DNA from: Notospermus geniculatus
Taxonomy: Eukaryota > Nemertea > Pilidiophora > Heteronemertea > Lineidae
Assembly: GCA_002633025.1 (NCBI GenBank)
Contig: NMRB01000257.1
Location: 265,066 to 329,065 of the forward strand
Length of the DNA stretch: 64,000 bases
Reading direction: 5' to 3'
The position numbers and the translations under genes were made by a program. The notes beneath the pieces are model-generated. The model was not told where the DNA came from and made no database searches. It worked only from the letters and a program-made list of their open reading frames with translations. Below, in pieces: positions 35,451 to 47,197 of this stretch. Within the stretch, counting starts at the first letter, position 1. Each line of letters begins with the position of its first letter.

Positions 35451-36898
35451 GACTGACCTCATTTGGAAATCTTGTATTTGATGACGAATACTGCTTTCAG
35501 TCCTTGAGGGTAGAACGTAATTCTTAGTGTATATTTTATACACTGAGGAAGTAGATTTTTATGCTTGGAGCTGGTGACGTATCACACACAACAAAAGAAG
35601 ACATTTGAAGAAGCTGTAATCATATGTAGTTTATCATGCCGCTTCTTTACTGTCAAAACATCATGATACCAATGATTGGGCAATGTGGATCACACAAAAG
35701 GGAACATTTCTCTATTGTTAGTTGTGTTTAAGGTCTTTTGTTATTGAAAATTGGAAAGATAAGATCACGTTTTTTAAGATTGAAACTAATCAATGAAACT
35801 GTCGTTCATGTTGAGTAGCTTAATATTTTTTGCAAATTTTTCGGATCTTTTGACACAGTGACGTGCCAACTAGGCAGTATGTGAAATTCAGCACCCTTTC
35901 TATCACTCTGTGGCATGCCATTTGATAACTCTTCTGCCCTCTTTTCATAGCGGCACGGTGACGTCCTAAATGTGGCGAGTGATTTTCAGCACTCTTTCAC
36001 ACATTGTGGGATGCCAAGGATGCTGTGTAATCATACTAAAGTATAGTTTCCTCAGCATCCCACGTGTGCTTAGTGGTACAAATTTCATTCATTGAGAAAA
36101 CAAATGTGCTATGCTAAAATAACGGTTTTCAGTCTCGTCTAGAACAATAATCACGTAATTCAACATATTTTGTTTTGGAGATCAACTTTTCCCATTTCAA
36201 GCTGGCAGCCTTTTATAAACCACCATTTTGATTCAGCCCAAAATTTCCGTCAACTTCAAACGTTTGTTACAAAAAAAGGAGCCCCCCCCCCCCATTTCTT
36301 CTACGCCTTAAAACCTGGTTCATGATCAGCACTGGAACCCAATTCAACATGAAATTTTCCAGATCAACTGAATAAAAAATGTGCTAATCGATTCAATGTA
36401 TGTTGCATCAATTCTCCAAACACAAGGATTGTGAAAGGATTTTTTTTGTCATCCTGTGCTGTTAGTTCACCCAAAGTTCATCTTTCCTAGTGTGTATATC
36501 TGTTACCATGATTACATTAACACAGTTAAAAAAACTCTCAAGTTAAGGTGGTTTGAACTTGATTTTTTTTGTTACGGAGAACCCCGCACAACACTTGGTG
36601 GCTTGTTATTAACTCTGCCCTCTGATGGTCATGTTAAACACAATATCTGTACTCGTGATCAAGGGGGCATGGTTAACAGGGGGAACAGCCCTAATGTACA
36701 CATCTGTGTACAAAGTTTAACGTAATAGAGCTGTTACCTTTATTGATCATGCACCCGTGGATCACCAAGAGGAAGAGATACCATTTGAGGGTAGATTTCA
36801 TCGTATCAATGGTAGGAACGCTCAACTCGTTCAGTGCCCTATTTGGGATAAAATCTGTGAACTTCACATGAAAATTCTTGAAAGGAAATGTTCCATAC

Positions 36899-37141
36899 CA
36901 TGGGCGTCCCCAGGTTTTCTGAAGGGGGGGGTCGGATTTTTTAAAGGCGGGACGTATCCCCGCATTCCCACGCAAACCCTCGACCGACGGGGGGTCTGGA
37001 GGCCTCCCCCAAGAAAATTTCAAAATCGAGATGCTCTGACTGAGACACGTTCTGGGGCCTTTTCCGGTGATGTTTTGTTTTGAATGAGAGGGCACTGTTC
37101 GCCAAAGGGGAGGTCGTTCACACACCCTGGGGACGCCCATG
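36899..37141. mobile_element. MITE with GGGCGTCCCCAGG ends
   Basis: Terminal inverted repeats CATGGGCGTCCCCAGG and CCTGGGGACGCCCATG bound 243 bp of G/C-tract-rich sequence without coding potential. Confidence 0.65.
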
Positions 37142-37840
37142 CATACTTAGGTTATATTTTAGACCAAGAAAATGGCCTGCAATTTGATGGTGCAGGCACT
37201 GAGCGAGTTGAACTATAACGAAACGTTTGCCAGTTCTGTATATAATTCTTGTAATTCACCATAACTAAGGCAAAAAATTTCGACATGAACAATCAAGCTT
37301 GCATCTGTACATGTTCTATTTATGGTGGATCTGTTGTTGTGTTTTGACTTCGGCATTTATTGTTTCCTAACTAGTAAAACTTGGGGAATTGACTTATACT
37401 TTTTGCTGTGAAATTCTCCAATGTATTGAAGGAGCAAATTGTACATTGACGAACATTTTTCAATGGTGGAAAAAGTAAGGGCATAATGATCGATTCTACA
37501 TCCTGTTCTCATTGGATCTTCTATAAATGGAAGCAAAAAAAACATCCATACTCTGACCAAATGGGGTATGGGGAGGTCACCTTCTGATGTTTCTTCAATT
37601 GCAATTTTTTTCTCACGGTTAGGTCATTGGCAGTTGTGTAGGTCGACGTATCTATAACCTATTGACCACTGGTCTAAACTCCTCCCGCAGTTTCAAACCG
37701 CTACCCACTACGTTACCCGCGCTCCGAAACTGCTTCAGTTGATGCGATTCTCAAAGTATCACCAATAGACGGCGTTAGCTGTCCGTTAGATGTAGGAAGA
37801 AGACATTAATGCACTAGAGAATCAGTTTTGACCAAAACTA
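37142..37840. other. Non-coding, nothing recognised
   Basis: No gene or repeat supported. Confidence 0.4.
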
Positions 37841-38057
37841 GGAATCCACCATTGATTTTCAAGCTGATTTTGCGTTGCGACTTGCTTTGCAACTGGGTTG
37901 CGTTGCAGCTGCGTACTCGATCCCCGTAGTGGCGAAGATGTGGTCAATTTCAGTCGGCAATCGATCGGCGACCGGTATCAGTTCCTTGCGATCATATTCA
38001 GTCGCAGGTACCACGTTGCAAAGCAAGTCGCAACGCAGAAAATCAGCAGTGGATTCC
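37841..38057. mobile_element. Foldback element, GGAATCCAC ends, TA target
   Basis: A 217-bp element. The left arm has GGAATCCACC and TTTTGCGTTGCGACTTGCTT; the right arm is the complement (GCAAAGCAAGTCGCAACGCA then GTGGATTCC). TA occurs at 37839-37840 and 38058-38059. Confidence 0.75.
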
Positions 38058-38824
38058 TAGAGGGACGATTTCTTATCAAAGTGAACAAATTTTAGGAGAC
38101 AGTGAGAAGAGGATATAGAATATGTGACTCTAAATACTTTATTCTTTGGTCTGAAGCTTTAAACAGTCTGTTTCAATGCTTGATACCGGTTAAGATTTTT
38201 GTATTCGTTTGTAGGAATATTTTTGATATGACGGCAAGTGGTTTCTGTCGTTGTCGATCTAACTCTGGGAGTTTTTGTGTTCGTACGCCGCGATTTTTGG
38301 TGTCAATTGCGTTTGCTGGTCAAACAAAGTCACTATGCTGTAAAATGTTTTGTGGAACTTAGCTATTTTTCACCGGTTGTTCGTACCTGTTCGGTCCCTC
38401 CCATGTCAGTGGAGGTGACTGTAAAGAATCATAAGTGTTTGAAGTGACTGTAACAGTAATGTAACACAACCAGGAATGAATTTTCCAATTTTCAAAAATG
38501 AAAAGTTGGAATGTGGGCTAATATTGGAGTAATGGTGGTCAATTTTCTCAGAATGTTGTTGCTGCCTGGTTACTATTTAAACTGATGTTTGAATATTCAG
38601 TGTTCCCAAAAACATACAGTTTCAAAAAGTTTTTGCTCCCTGCAACATTAAAGTACTAGCTGGGTTTAAGCGTGCCGATCTCGACCCAGGCCGGGCCCGT
38701 TTTGATTTCAAGCGGGACATTACAAAGTACACTACATTACAACATCAACACAGCCAGAGCCGGGCCAAGCCCACACATTCACCTATAAAATTTCGCCGGT
38801 TGCCGTGGAAGTTTCGCGGCAATA
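38058..38824. other. Non-coding, nothing recognised
   Basis: No gene or repeat supported. Confidence 0.4.
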
Positions 38825-38952
38825 GGGAGTTTTCGCAAAGCCCGCGAAACGCCAACGCGGACGTCTATCCTTTTGTTCGGTGCTCTCTTTGTGGCATCAA
38901 ACAATGGGTTTGGCGTTTGCGTTGGCGTTTCGGGGGCTTTGCGAAAACTCCC
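38825..38952. mobile_element. Foldback element, GGGAGTTTTCGCAAAGCCC ends, TA target
   Basis: A 128-bp element with nearly identical inverted ends (GGGAGTTTTCGCAAAGCCC, then CGAAACGCCAACGC) and TA at 38823-38824 and 38953-38954. A solo end of the same family lies at about 54867-54903. Confidence 0.75.
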
Positions 38953-40642
38953 TAATGACGTAAAGGCCAACCTCCAGTAGCTGACCCATGCGCACTGCAG
39001 GTAAGCGGGCCAGATCAGCTCCAGCTGTTAAGACTGGCAGAATTTCAGCGAAGTCCTGCTCGAACCTGGCCGAGCCTACCTCGAATTGCAGGGCTCGGCT
39101 CTTTTCTATTTGGTACCAGGACAGGGTGGCTCGACCCGTTTACGTTTGGGCTTACCTGGTCTTCCTATTATTTTCATCTTCGGTTCTCTAAAAACGAAAA
39201 TTACATGATAAAAATATCACTCCTATTTTACAGAATTGCCTGACGAACATAAAGATTGTTCTCCCGACATTTTAAATACGTTGTTACATAGTAAACTGTT
39301 CAAAATGGTTCATGAATGAGGAACCCGCAGAACTACGCCACGACGTGGCGCTGTCAGTGTAAGACCCGGAAGTCCTATTTTCTAACAGTATTTCCATTTA
39401 CTTCTTGCCCCAAAATAAACCACTCTCTTTGGTTCAATTTTGATTAAATAAATTACACTGTCCTGTTTCATGTTCAAAGTTCTCCATATATCACTGCTTT
39501 GTTTCGTCAGAAATGCCACAGGATGCCAATACTGACAACGTCTTTTGGGGAAATTTCTACGGAAAATTGTGAAGAAAAATGTACACATGCTTTGACGACG
39601 TGACGTCAACAGCGAAAAAAGTGACGTCAGTACGTCATTCGGGTCTTATACTGACTGCGCCATCTGCAGTCATGCGGGTTCCCCATTGATAACAGATTTA
39701 AAATGCTCACACAAGTACAGTAATGCAAGGAGTCACGTGTTTTACTGGTCACACTGTTCTTTTTCAAACGACTATTAATGTGTTTTTCAGAATGCCAGTT
39801 CTCAATTTTATACTACGCTTTTATATATATATGAAAATAATGACATGGGTTAAATTCCTTGGGCATTTTTTTTCAACAGATTATGTGGATTATTGTTAAA
39901 TTTCACATTTGACGATGTTATTTAGTATATAAAAGAAAAATGATTATTTCGTGTTGTCTTTTAAAGTAATGATCTTGTATTTGTTTCTTGCCAAAGTCTA
40001 TTGTAAATTTAGTAGCTATTTTGTTTAAAAGTATATTAAAGATTTGTCCGGCATTGTTTATTTGGGAATTTATTACACTGTATATTGATGGGAGATCCTG
40101 GCACCCCTATTGTCCGTGAATGGGAGATTCCATCCATGGCATAACTGTTGGATGGACTGTTCCACTATGATGGAAAAAGTGTGTACAGGTTGAAATACGT
40201 CAACAGTGTAACCTTTGAACGGCCTTGAGCGTGTCCGCATTCAGATTGGGAATCATAATCATCATGAAATTTTCAACTGAGTTTATTAAGATTCTTGAAA
40301 AAACTCGAATATAATGAAATTTCAAAAAAAATCCTGTAGAAAGTTGCTCATTTCGCAAATCGCAAAAATTCTTCAAAAAATGTCATCTATTTCACCTGTA
40401 GGAAAGTGCAATAATGCTGCAGTATGCTGGATACGATATGTGTATGATGCCGCAGTATGCTGGATACGATATGTGTATGATGAACTTGATAACTGTTGTA
40501 GAGTCGTATCATTTATGAACAGTGAGCAATAAGTGGGACAGAAAATTATGTAACTTTGAATTGTTGGGAACGATTTTCTTGAAATGTGTATCATCCACAT
40601 TTATTCGGTTGGGAGATGGAGGTCTCCGTTGTTTTTTATTAA
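38953..40642. other. Non-coding; inverted module around 39331-39690
   Basis: AT-rich. Modules GGAACCCGCAG...ATGACG...GACCCGG (39320-39370) and TGACGTCAGTACGTCATTC...GCGGGTTCCCC (39621-39683) are inverted relative to each other, hinting at another foldback of about 360 bp. At 40418-40482 a roughly 35-bp unit with GCAGTATGCTGGATACGATA occurs twice in tandem. No gene seen. Confidence 0.45.
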
Positions 40643-40894
40643 AGATGATGTATCATGACTTCTTTGTTTACATTCAATGTTTGTAAACATGGATGTTTAC
40701 ATTACTAGTATGCTATTTTGGACTTATGGGACATGCCAACCCACCAAATTAAATACTTTCGGTATCAAAAGAATTTCTAGAGGGGCATGCCACCAACAAA
40801 TTACTCAGACAAAGAAAAGACCGGACACAAACAATCAAAATGTAAATAAAAAATAATTTTCGTTGCCCGCGAAAATACCCGTGGTACATTATCT
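40643..40894. mobile_element. TTAA MITE with AGATAATATATCACG-type ends, copy 1
   Basis: A 252-bp element flanked by TTAA (40639-40642 and 40895-40898). Ends are AGATGATGTATCATGA and the complement of AGATAATGTACCACGG. The interior matches 57290-57535 (CATGCCACCAACAAATT, GACATGCCAACCCACCAAA, CCCGCGAAAATACCCGTG). Confidence 0.85.
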
Positions 40895-41662
40895 TTAAAG
40901 AGCTGTAAATCATTCTTTGGAGGATGGGGAACCTGCTGAATAACTGGTTGTACCTGTGTACCGTTAGGGATGCTGGCAACAGAATGATGTCAGTTTTCTC
41001 CCTGGCTGTCATGTTGAAGAGGAATAAGTGCATTTTGAAGCAAACTTTGCCCCATACTCATAATTATTACATTTGGATTGTTTAAACAAAACAAAAAAAA
41101 CAATTAAAATATTGCAAGTATATACAGTGAAGTGCAAGTATATACAGCTATGTTGGTTCTCATTTTGGCCTGGAAGAAAACACCATTTGATTAGACAGGT
41201 GTAACGGTACAGAGTGTCCCCCTGTAAAAAGTGTCCACTTTCTATTGTTGAATGACGGAATAAGCGGCATGACTATTGAAAACCAATCCCCAGAGATTAG
41301 AATGTAACAATAGGATCTTTTGTTCCTGGGACAGTTTTTCCTGAGGACATTCTTTCCCTTTACACCTGCCTACATGTACTTGTGACATGCTGTGTTCAGG
41401 CACAGTGTCAACTTCAGTGTTCCACAGGTCCCCCATAGTACGGAATTACAAAAATAAGGCGACATTACAAAAATCTTGTTGGCTAGTCATGGGCATTATG
41501 CTTTAAGGTTCCTCTGTTTCCATTCATTACCTTGAGTTGAAAGCAAGATATATACAGCTTGGTAGATGTTGGAGACCACTTTTTGGCCGTGTTATGAATT
41601 TTTCCGTTACCTGTATATTTCTACTTCTGGAAAACTTTAAATCGTTGGATAAACCTTATTAA
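40895..41662. other. Non-coding, nothing recognised
   Basis: No gene or repeat supported. Confidence 0.4.
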
Positions 41663-41883
41663 AGGGACCCTACAGGCAGCTATTTATTAGGCTCATAATG
41701 CGGTCACTTCGTCATAGGTGGCGCTAGCAACTGACAACCGACGGATTTTGTCTAAAATGTTGCTTTTTAGTGTATTATACTTGCAATACATGTCCGACTT
41801 AGATTCTCATGCCAACCTATCGGTGTAAAAAGGACATCAAAATGTCTATGAGGAAGGAGCCGGAGGCTGCCTGTAGGGTCCCT
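41663..41883. mobile_element. TTAA-flanked MITE, AGGGAC family, copy 3
   Basis: A 221-bp element with TIR AGGGACCCTACAGGCAGC at both ends and TTAA outside (41659-41662 and 41884-41887). It is closest to the copies in intron 2 of the two galactosyltransferase genes. Confidence 0.85.
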
Positions 41884-43240
41884 TTAAGGATTTATCAACA
41901 ACAAGGTATCACAGTGACCAACGAGTGAATTTTGGTGCCCGAAAAAAATATAANTAGCTGGCAAGCCTGCCAAGGTGGATGTCATGAGAACTTACTGCAA
42001 GAATCCAGTTTTAGTCAAGAGAAGTGATTTACATGTAATGCGTTTATGCCAAAGGCGGGGCACTACTCCAACCTGGGTGCCAGTGGAGATCACAAATAAT
42101 TAAAACAGCGTTATAGAACTGCTGAATTACAATTCGTTATTCAGACACTTTCTTACAAAATCAGCATTTGTAAATCCCGGAGGTTGATGCCACTGGTATT
42201 TTCACTTGCCTGAGTGGTTGTCACCCACTGCAACAACATTGCAAAACTTGGAGAACCAGTGCCAACGCAACACTGGCAGTGAAGCTGTCAACCAACTGTA
42301 CAAATTCACAAATGAACTGGTATTTTCTCTTCAACGTGGTGGGTCTGACTTTCAAAACACCTTTTTAAAGAACAGGTCCTGCTATCTCCCATTGAATATT
42401 CTACCAAACATCTTCATCCGAATTTATCAGGGGTGGTTTGAGGTTAGGTACATGTAAACACACCATACCGGTTAGGTAGTATGTTGCCGTGTTGATCTAA
42501 TTGTTGAAATACCGGTACTTAGAAAATGAGTGCGACACCTTGTTGAAGATCAACTATTTATTGGTCCGAGGACCCGATACAAGCTTTCGACACTTACTGT
42601 GTCTTCATCAGGTATGATGAAGACACAGTACACCATGTACACCATACCGGTAACTATTTTAGTATTTTAGCTCCATGACCAAAATGTTCAACCTGAAGAA
42701 CAGACTATAGGTCCCCCTCGGTCAATTCAACAGTCATGATAGTAGAAACATAAAATGCTGAACAACCTCATTAAAGTCATCACTTTAAAGTCATCACTTT
42801 AATTTTGGAGGCTGGTTTTATGAAGCAGTTGTTGCGCCTCCCTGTCGGATTTTACACCAGGCGGTGCCTATCACTGACACCTTGCATTACTAAGTGCAAA
42901 AAGATACCAGTCGGTACTGTCACAGAAATTAGAAACAAAGTCCCCAAGTTGTAGGAATCTGGTTTGAGATAACTTGTATGGCAAATCTTACAGTGTAGGC
43001 CAACTCTCAATCTATGAGTCGTATATCCTTGACTTACCTTGGTCAAATGCGAATGAAACATGCAATAATCTCACCTGTCTTCTCTGAGTCTCTCTTCACT
43101 GGAATCTGGTACCGAAGACGACCCCATCAAAAGTCCATTTCATTCAATACTTGTGCCTGAAGCTGGAGTTATGATCATGGGTTATGATTAACCTGTAAAT
43201 ATCACGGATGAAGTGTAGCATCTTAAACATTTATTTGGTT
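41884..43240. other. Non-coding; single N at 41954
   Basis: No gene supported. A hammerhead-like motif at 42585-42611 is the only structured element found. Confidence 0.4.
42585..42611 (-). ncRNA. Hammerhead-ribozyme-like core
   Basis: On the minus strand: CUGAUGA, A, stem GACAC with loop AGUAA closed by GUGUC, then GAAA. This is an exact hammerhead core with a 5-bp stem II. The arrangement CUGANGAAGAC...GUCGAAA is shared with the motif at 1822-1849. It probably marks the terminal repeat of a second, otherwise lost Penelope-like element. Stems I and III are weak. Confidence 0.5.
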
Positions 43241-43242
43241 AT

Positions 43243-43500
43243 TTCAGTGAGTGGGGTACAAGAGGGGCTTCACAGAATGGGCCTAGATTTCGTTATGCGA
43301 AATACTTGGGCTTCACAGAATGCATTTCATGTCAGTAACAGTAATACAGGGCTACAACGGAGCTTCACAGGAAGGGGTTCGTTTCGGTATGTCAGTTACA
43401 ACACACTTGGGCGACAAAAGTAATCATGGAATGTGTTTTAGTGTGCAAGTTACAATACTTGGGCGACAAAAGAGCTTCAAAGATTGAATGCATTTTGGTG
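43243..43500 (+). repeat. Degenerate tandem repeat with GGGCGACAAAAGAGCTTCA modules
   Basis: Modules GAGCTTCACAG, CAGTTACAACA and ACTTGGGCGACAAAAG recur three to four times with changing spacing. Strongly diverged. Confidence 0.5.
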
Positions 43501-43679
43501 AGGTAGCTCATCATTGGTTGATCTAATCTTACCTTGTTGGCAAGGATAAACCTTGAAATTTTCTACTCACCAATGAGCTCTGCTGCTATTGGATCACGTG
43601 ACAACATTCCACCTTTGACCACAGGCATTATACTGGATGTAACATCTATGAAATAGCTTTTTCTTCTGCTTGAGGTAAA

Positions 43680-43990
43680 TTTGAAGAATCTTGATAATTT
43701 TATTGCGGGGTAAAGACAGTGACTTCCCACCAATCCATTTTCCTTTCAGTTCGAAAAGGAAATTCTCAAATTCATCAAGAATCTTAGTTTTATTTTGGGA
43801 TTTTGAAACACTAACTCTCTAACACCCCTTTCAGTTTAAAAAGAGTCAAATTTATAGCTGATGTAGGCCTACATGGGAATTTGTTAAAAGAATCTTGATA
43901 CGGTAGTTTTATTGTGGGATTTTTTAGCACCCGAACTTCCCATTTCCTTTCAGTTCAAAAACAAAATTAAATCCTCAGTCAAATTTAAAC
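43680..43990 (+). repeat. Degenerate three-copy tandem repeat, ~110-bp unit
   Basis: Each unit runs AGAATCTTGATA, then TTTTATTG(C/T)GGGATTTT, then CCCATTTCCTTTCAGTTC, then AAATTC(T)CAAATT. The copies lie at about 43685, 43780 and 43890. Confidence 0.55.
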
Positions 43991-43999
43991 ACGTTGCCT

Positions 44000-45749
44000 T
44001 GGCTACTTGGGGTTTTATGAACTTATGGGTTAGGTCCACGTATCCATGAGGATATATTCTTTTGACACTAAAGTAAGGATCATGTGCTACACTGTATATT
44101 ATAATACAGGGAATACCCTGAGCTTTGTAATGGTAGACTTTGGTATGATAGAGTTTTTACAACTTAGTGGGTATTTTCTGGGATTTTTTAAGGTTTTTGA
44201 TGAAAACTGCAAAACGCACAATTTTTGAACATGTGATGTGATATCTGTATGTTGGTAGTATTAAGAATAAATGTTGTATAGGAAAATGAAGTAGGTCTTG
44301 CTTTTCCTGATCTCTGTAGCATTTCCCCCATCCTCCCGTAGCAGGGCTTTGGTCTCGCTCCTCTTCACAAAGTTGTGTGAGTGGATGACTGAAGTGGAGC
44401 TAGGAAAAAGCCTGCTGTGGGAAGATGCATTTCCCCATTCGACCATTTCCATGCCTTGGTCATTTTCCGCACTCAGGTTCCTGCTTGGAGGAATGCATCT
44501 TGACGAATAAGTCACGGGCGTTTCGGGACTCATATCAGCTGTGGGAAGTCGCCACAGACATGACAGACCATCTCGTTAAATTATGGGTCTGCAGGTCCTT
44601 CGACGTAGAGGGAGCCATCTAGCAGCAGTAATACAAACTACACAAAAAACCGATACAAAATGTAGATGTACGTCGTACATCGGGTCCACTCGCCGACAAC
44701 GTAGTTAGTCACCGGGGTTGGAGAATGCGCCACTCTCCAACCCCGGGGACTAACTACGGCGATGGTGGCGCTGGCTGTCGAGAGAAGTGGGAATACCGTA
44801 GTCCTTTAATAGTACGGAGGTTCGTCCGTCACTGCAGGGAATCTGGCAAACGGGAACAACTACAGATGTTACGGCGCGGCCTTAGACTGAAGTGCATCAC
44901 TGGTTGTCGGGTACCTGTCCGCAAACGTCTGCAAGGGTTAAGAATAGCACGCGTTCACAAGACCACAAGCGGGAAAATTGAAGGCCATCAATGTTCCCGC
45001 CCTTGGTTCCCGCCTGAACAGGTGGGTGGACCACGCGGCCATCTAGGTCACGCCAATCAATGCCACAGCAGCCGCTGGCGCTTGAATACGGTGTTAGGGG
45101 GCGAAGTGGGGACAATACCTAAATATAGAGCTGCAGTTGTTGGTCAGTTTTCTTGGACGTCTGGTTCTGGCGCCGTCTAGACGGCCTGTCATCATCGTCT
45201 CGACACTTTTTTTACCGGGGTCACGTCAATCAGTGCCACATCTCGTCGAACGAGCCGGTTGACACCTGCCATGCCTCAAGAGTGCGGTTTTTTCACGGAC
45301 GGCCACGTCAATCAAATGAGTGCCGCACGTGTCTCGGTCACCCTATCGGCTGCAGTGATTAGGGCGTCCTTGGGGATGGCCCGTCTGGACTGGCCGGCCA
45401 TCTCACCTGCCCCGCCTTACTGACTTTTAGTGAATGCAATGAAATGAAAATAGATCTAAATAAATTGCCGCGAAGCCCCCTCTGCCTGTTCGCGAGAACT
45501 CATTTGCAAAAATACCGAGATCATCTTTCCGGCGTCACTTCCAGTTTGCGCACATCCTTTCATATTGAGCAGTTTGTGGAAAGTGAAAAACATTTTGTCT
45601 GGAGTCCAGAAAATGAAGTTTATGTAATTATTTCTCCGGCAGCCAAAAGAGGAACGTGGAAGAAACTGCCGAGATATATGGGACTTTAGTTTTCCCTGTT
45701 TCGCGCAGGTGGCAGCACACGATCCCAGCCTGCGTCCTTTGTATCATTT
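44000..45749. other. Non-coding; GC-rich stretch at 44640-45420
   Basis: 44640-45420 is clearly richer in G+C and CpG than its surroundings. It contains GCCAATCA, TCCCGCC-like and TAAATATA words of the kind seen in promoters, but no initiation site can be fixed. The 151-codon frame at 44725-45180 has no family signature and probably reflects the base composition. Bases 44342-44420 resemble part of the hairpin-family flank near 58076. Confidence 0.35.
44700..44758. repeat. 25-bp-arm hairpin
   Basis: Arms CGTAGTTAGTC and CCGGGGTTGGAGA pair with TCTCCAACCCCGG and GACTAACTACG (24 of 25 positions) around a 9-base loop. Confidence 0.85.
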
Positions 45750-45756
45750 ATTAGAC

Positions 45757-45907
45757 CACAGGCCCTTGTGAAGTTGTGTGTGGGGCTAGCTACGGTAAAC
45801 CAAGTGGGTACCCCACTATAATATAAAAATAGACTTTTTATATTATAGTGGGGTACCCACTTGGTTTACCGTGGCTAGCCCCACACACAACTTCACAAGG
45901 GCCTGTG
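45757..45907. mobile_element. 151-bp near-perfect palindrome with 7-bp target duplication
   Basis: Two 73-bp arms differ at a single base (T/C in GGGGCTAGCTACGG) and flank a 5-base loop TAGAC. They start CACAGGCCCTTGTGAAG. ATTAGAC occurs directly before (45750-45756) and after (45908-45914), so the palindrome looks like an inserted unit with a 7-bp target-site duplication. It has no coding capacity and no second copy in this window. Confidence 0.85.
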
Positions 45908-45914
45908 ATTAGAC

Positions 45915-46692
45915 GGAGCAAAGAATTTTTTTTTTTAGTGGGAGATGTCTTCGCCGGTTGGCGGGTGTGGTCCGTTCAGCGGTGAAGCGGTGGTTGAAAA
46001 TATGGAGCCTAGAACATCCCTTTGCCAAGGACGGTTTTTACTAGAGGGTGGGGAGATAGTGCCCTCTCCCGAAACAAGGGTCAGAAGCCTGCCGTCTCTG
46101 GACTTGGCGGAGGTAAGAGGAAGGGCAAAGTGGCGGAGCCGGATATGGTTCCGGTACTCAAGGCCGTACAACGAACAAAACAAAACAATATCTCCCTGTC
46201 TCTAAACATGCTAAACATGCTAAAAATTCTTCTCGAATTTGTCATGGCATTGTTTGTGTGACGTTGTGTGAAAAATGAAACTCACTAGTAATATGTAAAG
46301 ATCAGTGATCTCGTGAACTCACGCAGCCGTTACTAATCGGGGGGAGACCCCCCGAACCCCCCTTTCTGGGGGAGACCCCCAGACCCCCCTTTTGAGGCCT
46401 GCGGCCGGCTGGCCTCTAGGCCTGTTCCTGCAAATGTAGTTTTCGTGACGCCGCGCACCGTGACGTGACGTCGTGACGTGACGCGGCGGATGACTGATTC
46501 CGGCCGCGGCGGAAAGGATGATGGTTTACGACATCCACAAAATCGCCATATTGCGTCAAGGTGTTGAGATTCACGGACTACACCCACATCTCTGTATTGA
46601 TTTTTCCATTGAATTTTGTAGATTTTTTTACACACACGTAACCATTAGACTCACTTCGTGAGCCGCTTCGCGGCTCACTGCGTGAGTTAAAA
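45915..46692. other. Non-coding, G/C-tract-rich
   Basis: Contains short repeated GGGGGAGACCCCC-type modules at 46338-46400 and a CpG-rich stretch with several GTGACGTGACG words at 46447-46485. No gene supported. Confidence 0.4.
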
Positions 46693-47197
46693 NNNNNNNN
46701 NNNNNNNNNNNNNNNNNNNNNNNNNNNNNNNNNNNNNNNNNNNNNNNNNNNNNNNNNNNNNNNNNNNNNNNNNNNNNNNNNNNNNNNNNNNNNNNNNNNN
46801 NNNNNNNNNNNNNNNNNNNNNNNNNNNNNNNNNNNNNNNNNNNNNNNNNNNNNNNNNNNNNNNNNNNNNNNNNNNNNNNNNNNNNNNNNNNNNNNNNNNN
46901 NNNNNNNNNNNNNNNNNNNNNNNNNNNNNNNNNNNNNNNNNNNNNNNNNNNNNNNNNNNNNNNNNNNNNNNNNNNNNNNNNNNNNNNNNNNNNNNNNNNN
47001 NNNNNNNNNNNNNNNNNNNNNNNNNNNNNNNNNNNNNNNNNNNNNNNNNNNNNNNNNNNNNNNNNNNNNNNNNNNNNNNNNNNNNNNNNNNNNNNNNNNN
47101 NNNNNNNNNNNNNNNNNNNNNNNNNNNNNNNNNNNNNNNNNNNNNNNNNNNNNNNNNNNNNNNNNNNNNNNNNNNNNNNNNNNNNNNNNNNNNNNNN
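46693..47197. other. Assembly gap, 505 N
   Basis: N run; frames reported through it are not real. Confidence 0.99.

Larger units (their letters stand above)
34743..36898 (+). other. Probable 3' UTR and downstream non-coding region
   Basis: AT-rich sequence without recognisable coding exons, directly after the zinc-finger stop. An AATAAA lies at about 34896. Two inverted-repeat sites resembling RFX X-boxes occur at 34970 and 35437. A C homopolymer lies near 36282. The extent of the UTR cannot be read from sequence. Confidence 0.4.

Noticed and set aside
44725-45180. 151-codon plus-strand frame in the GC-rich stretch
   Set aside because: No recognisable domain; the frame starts inside a hairpin loop and long frames are expected in GC-rich DNA.
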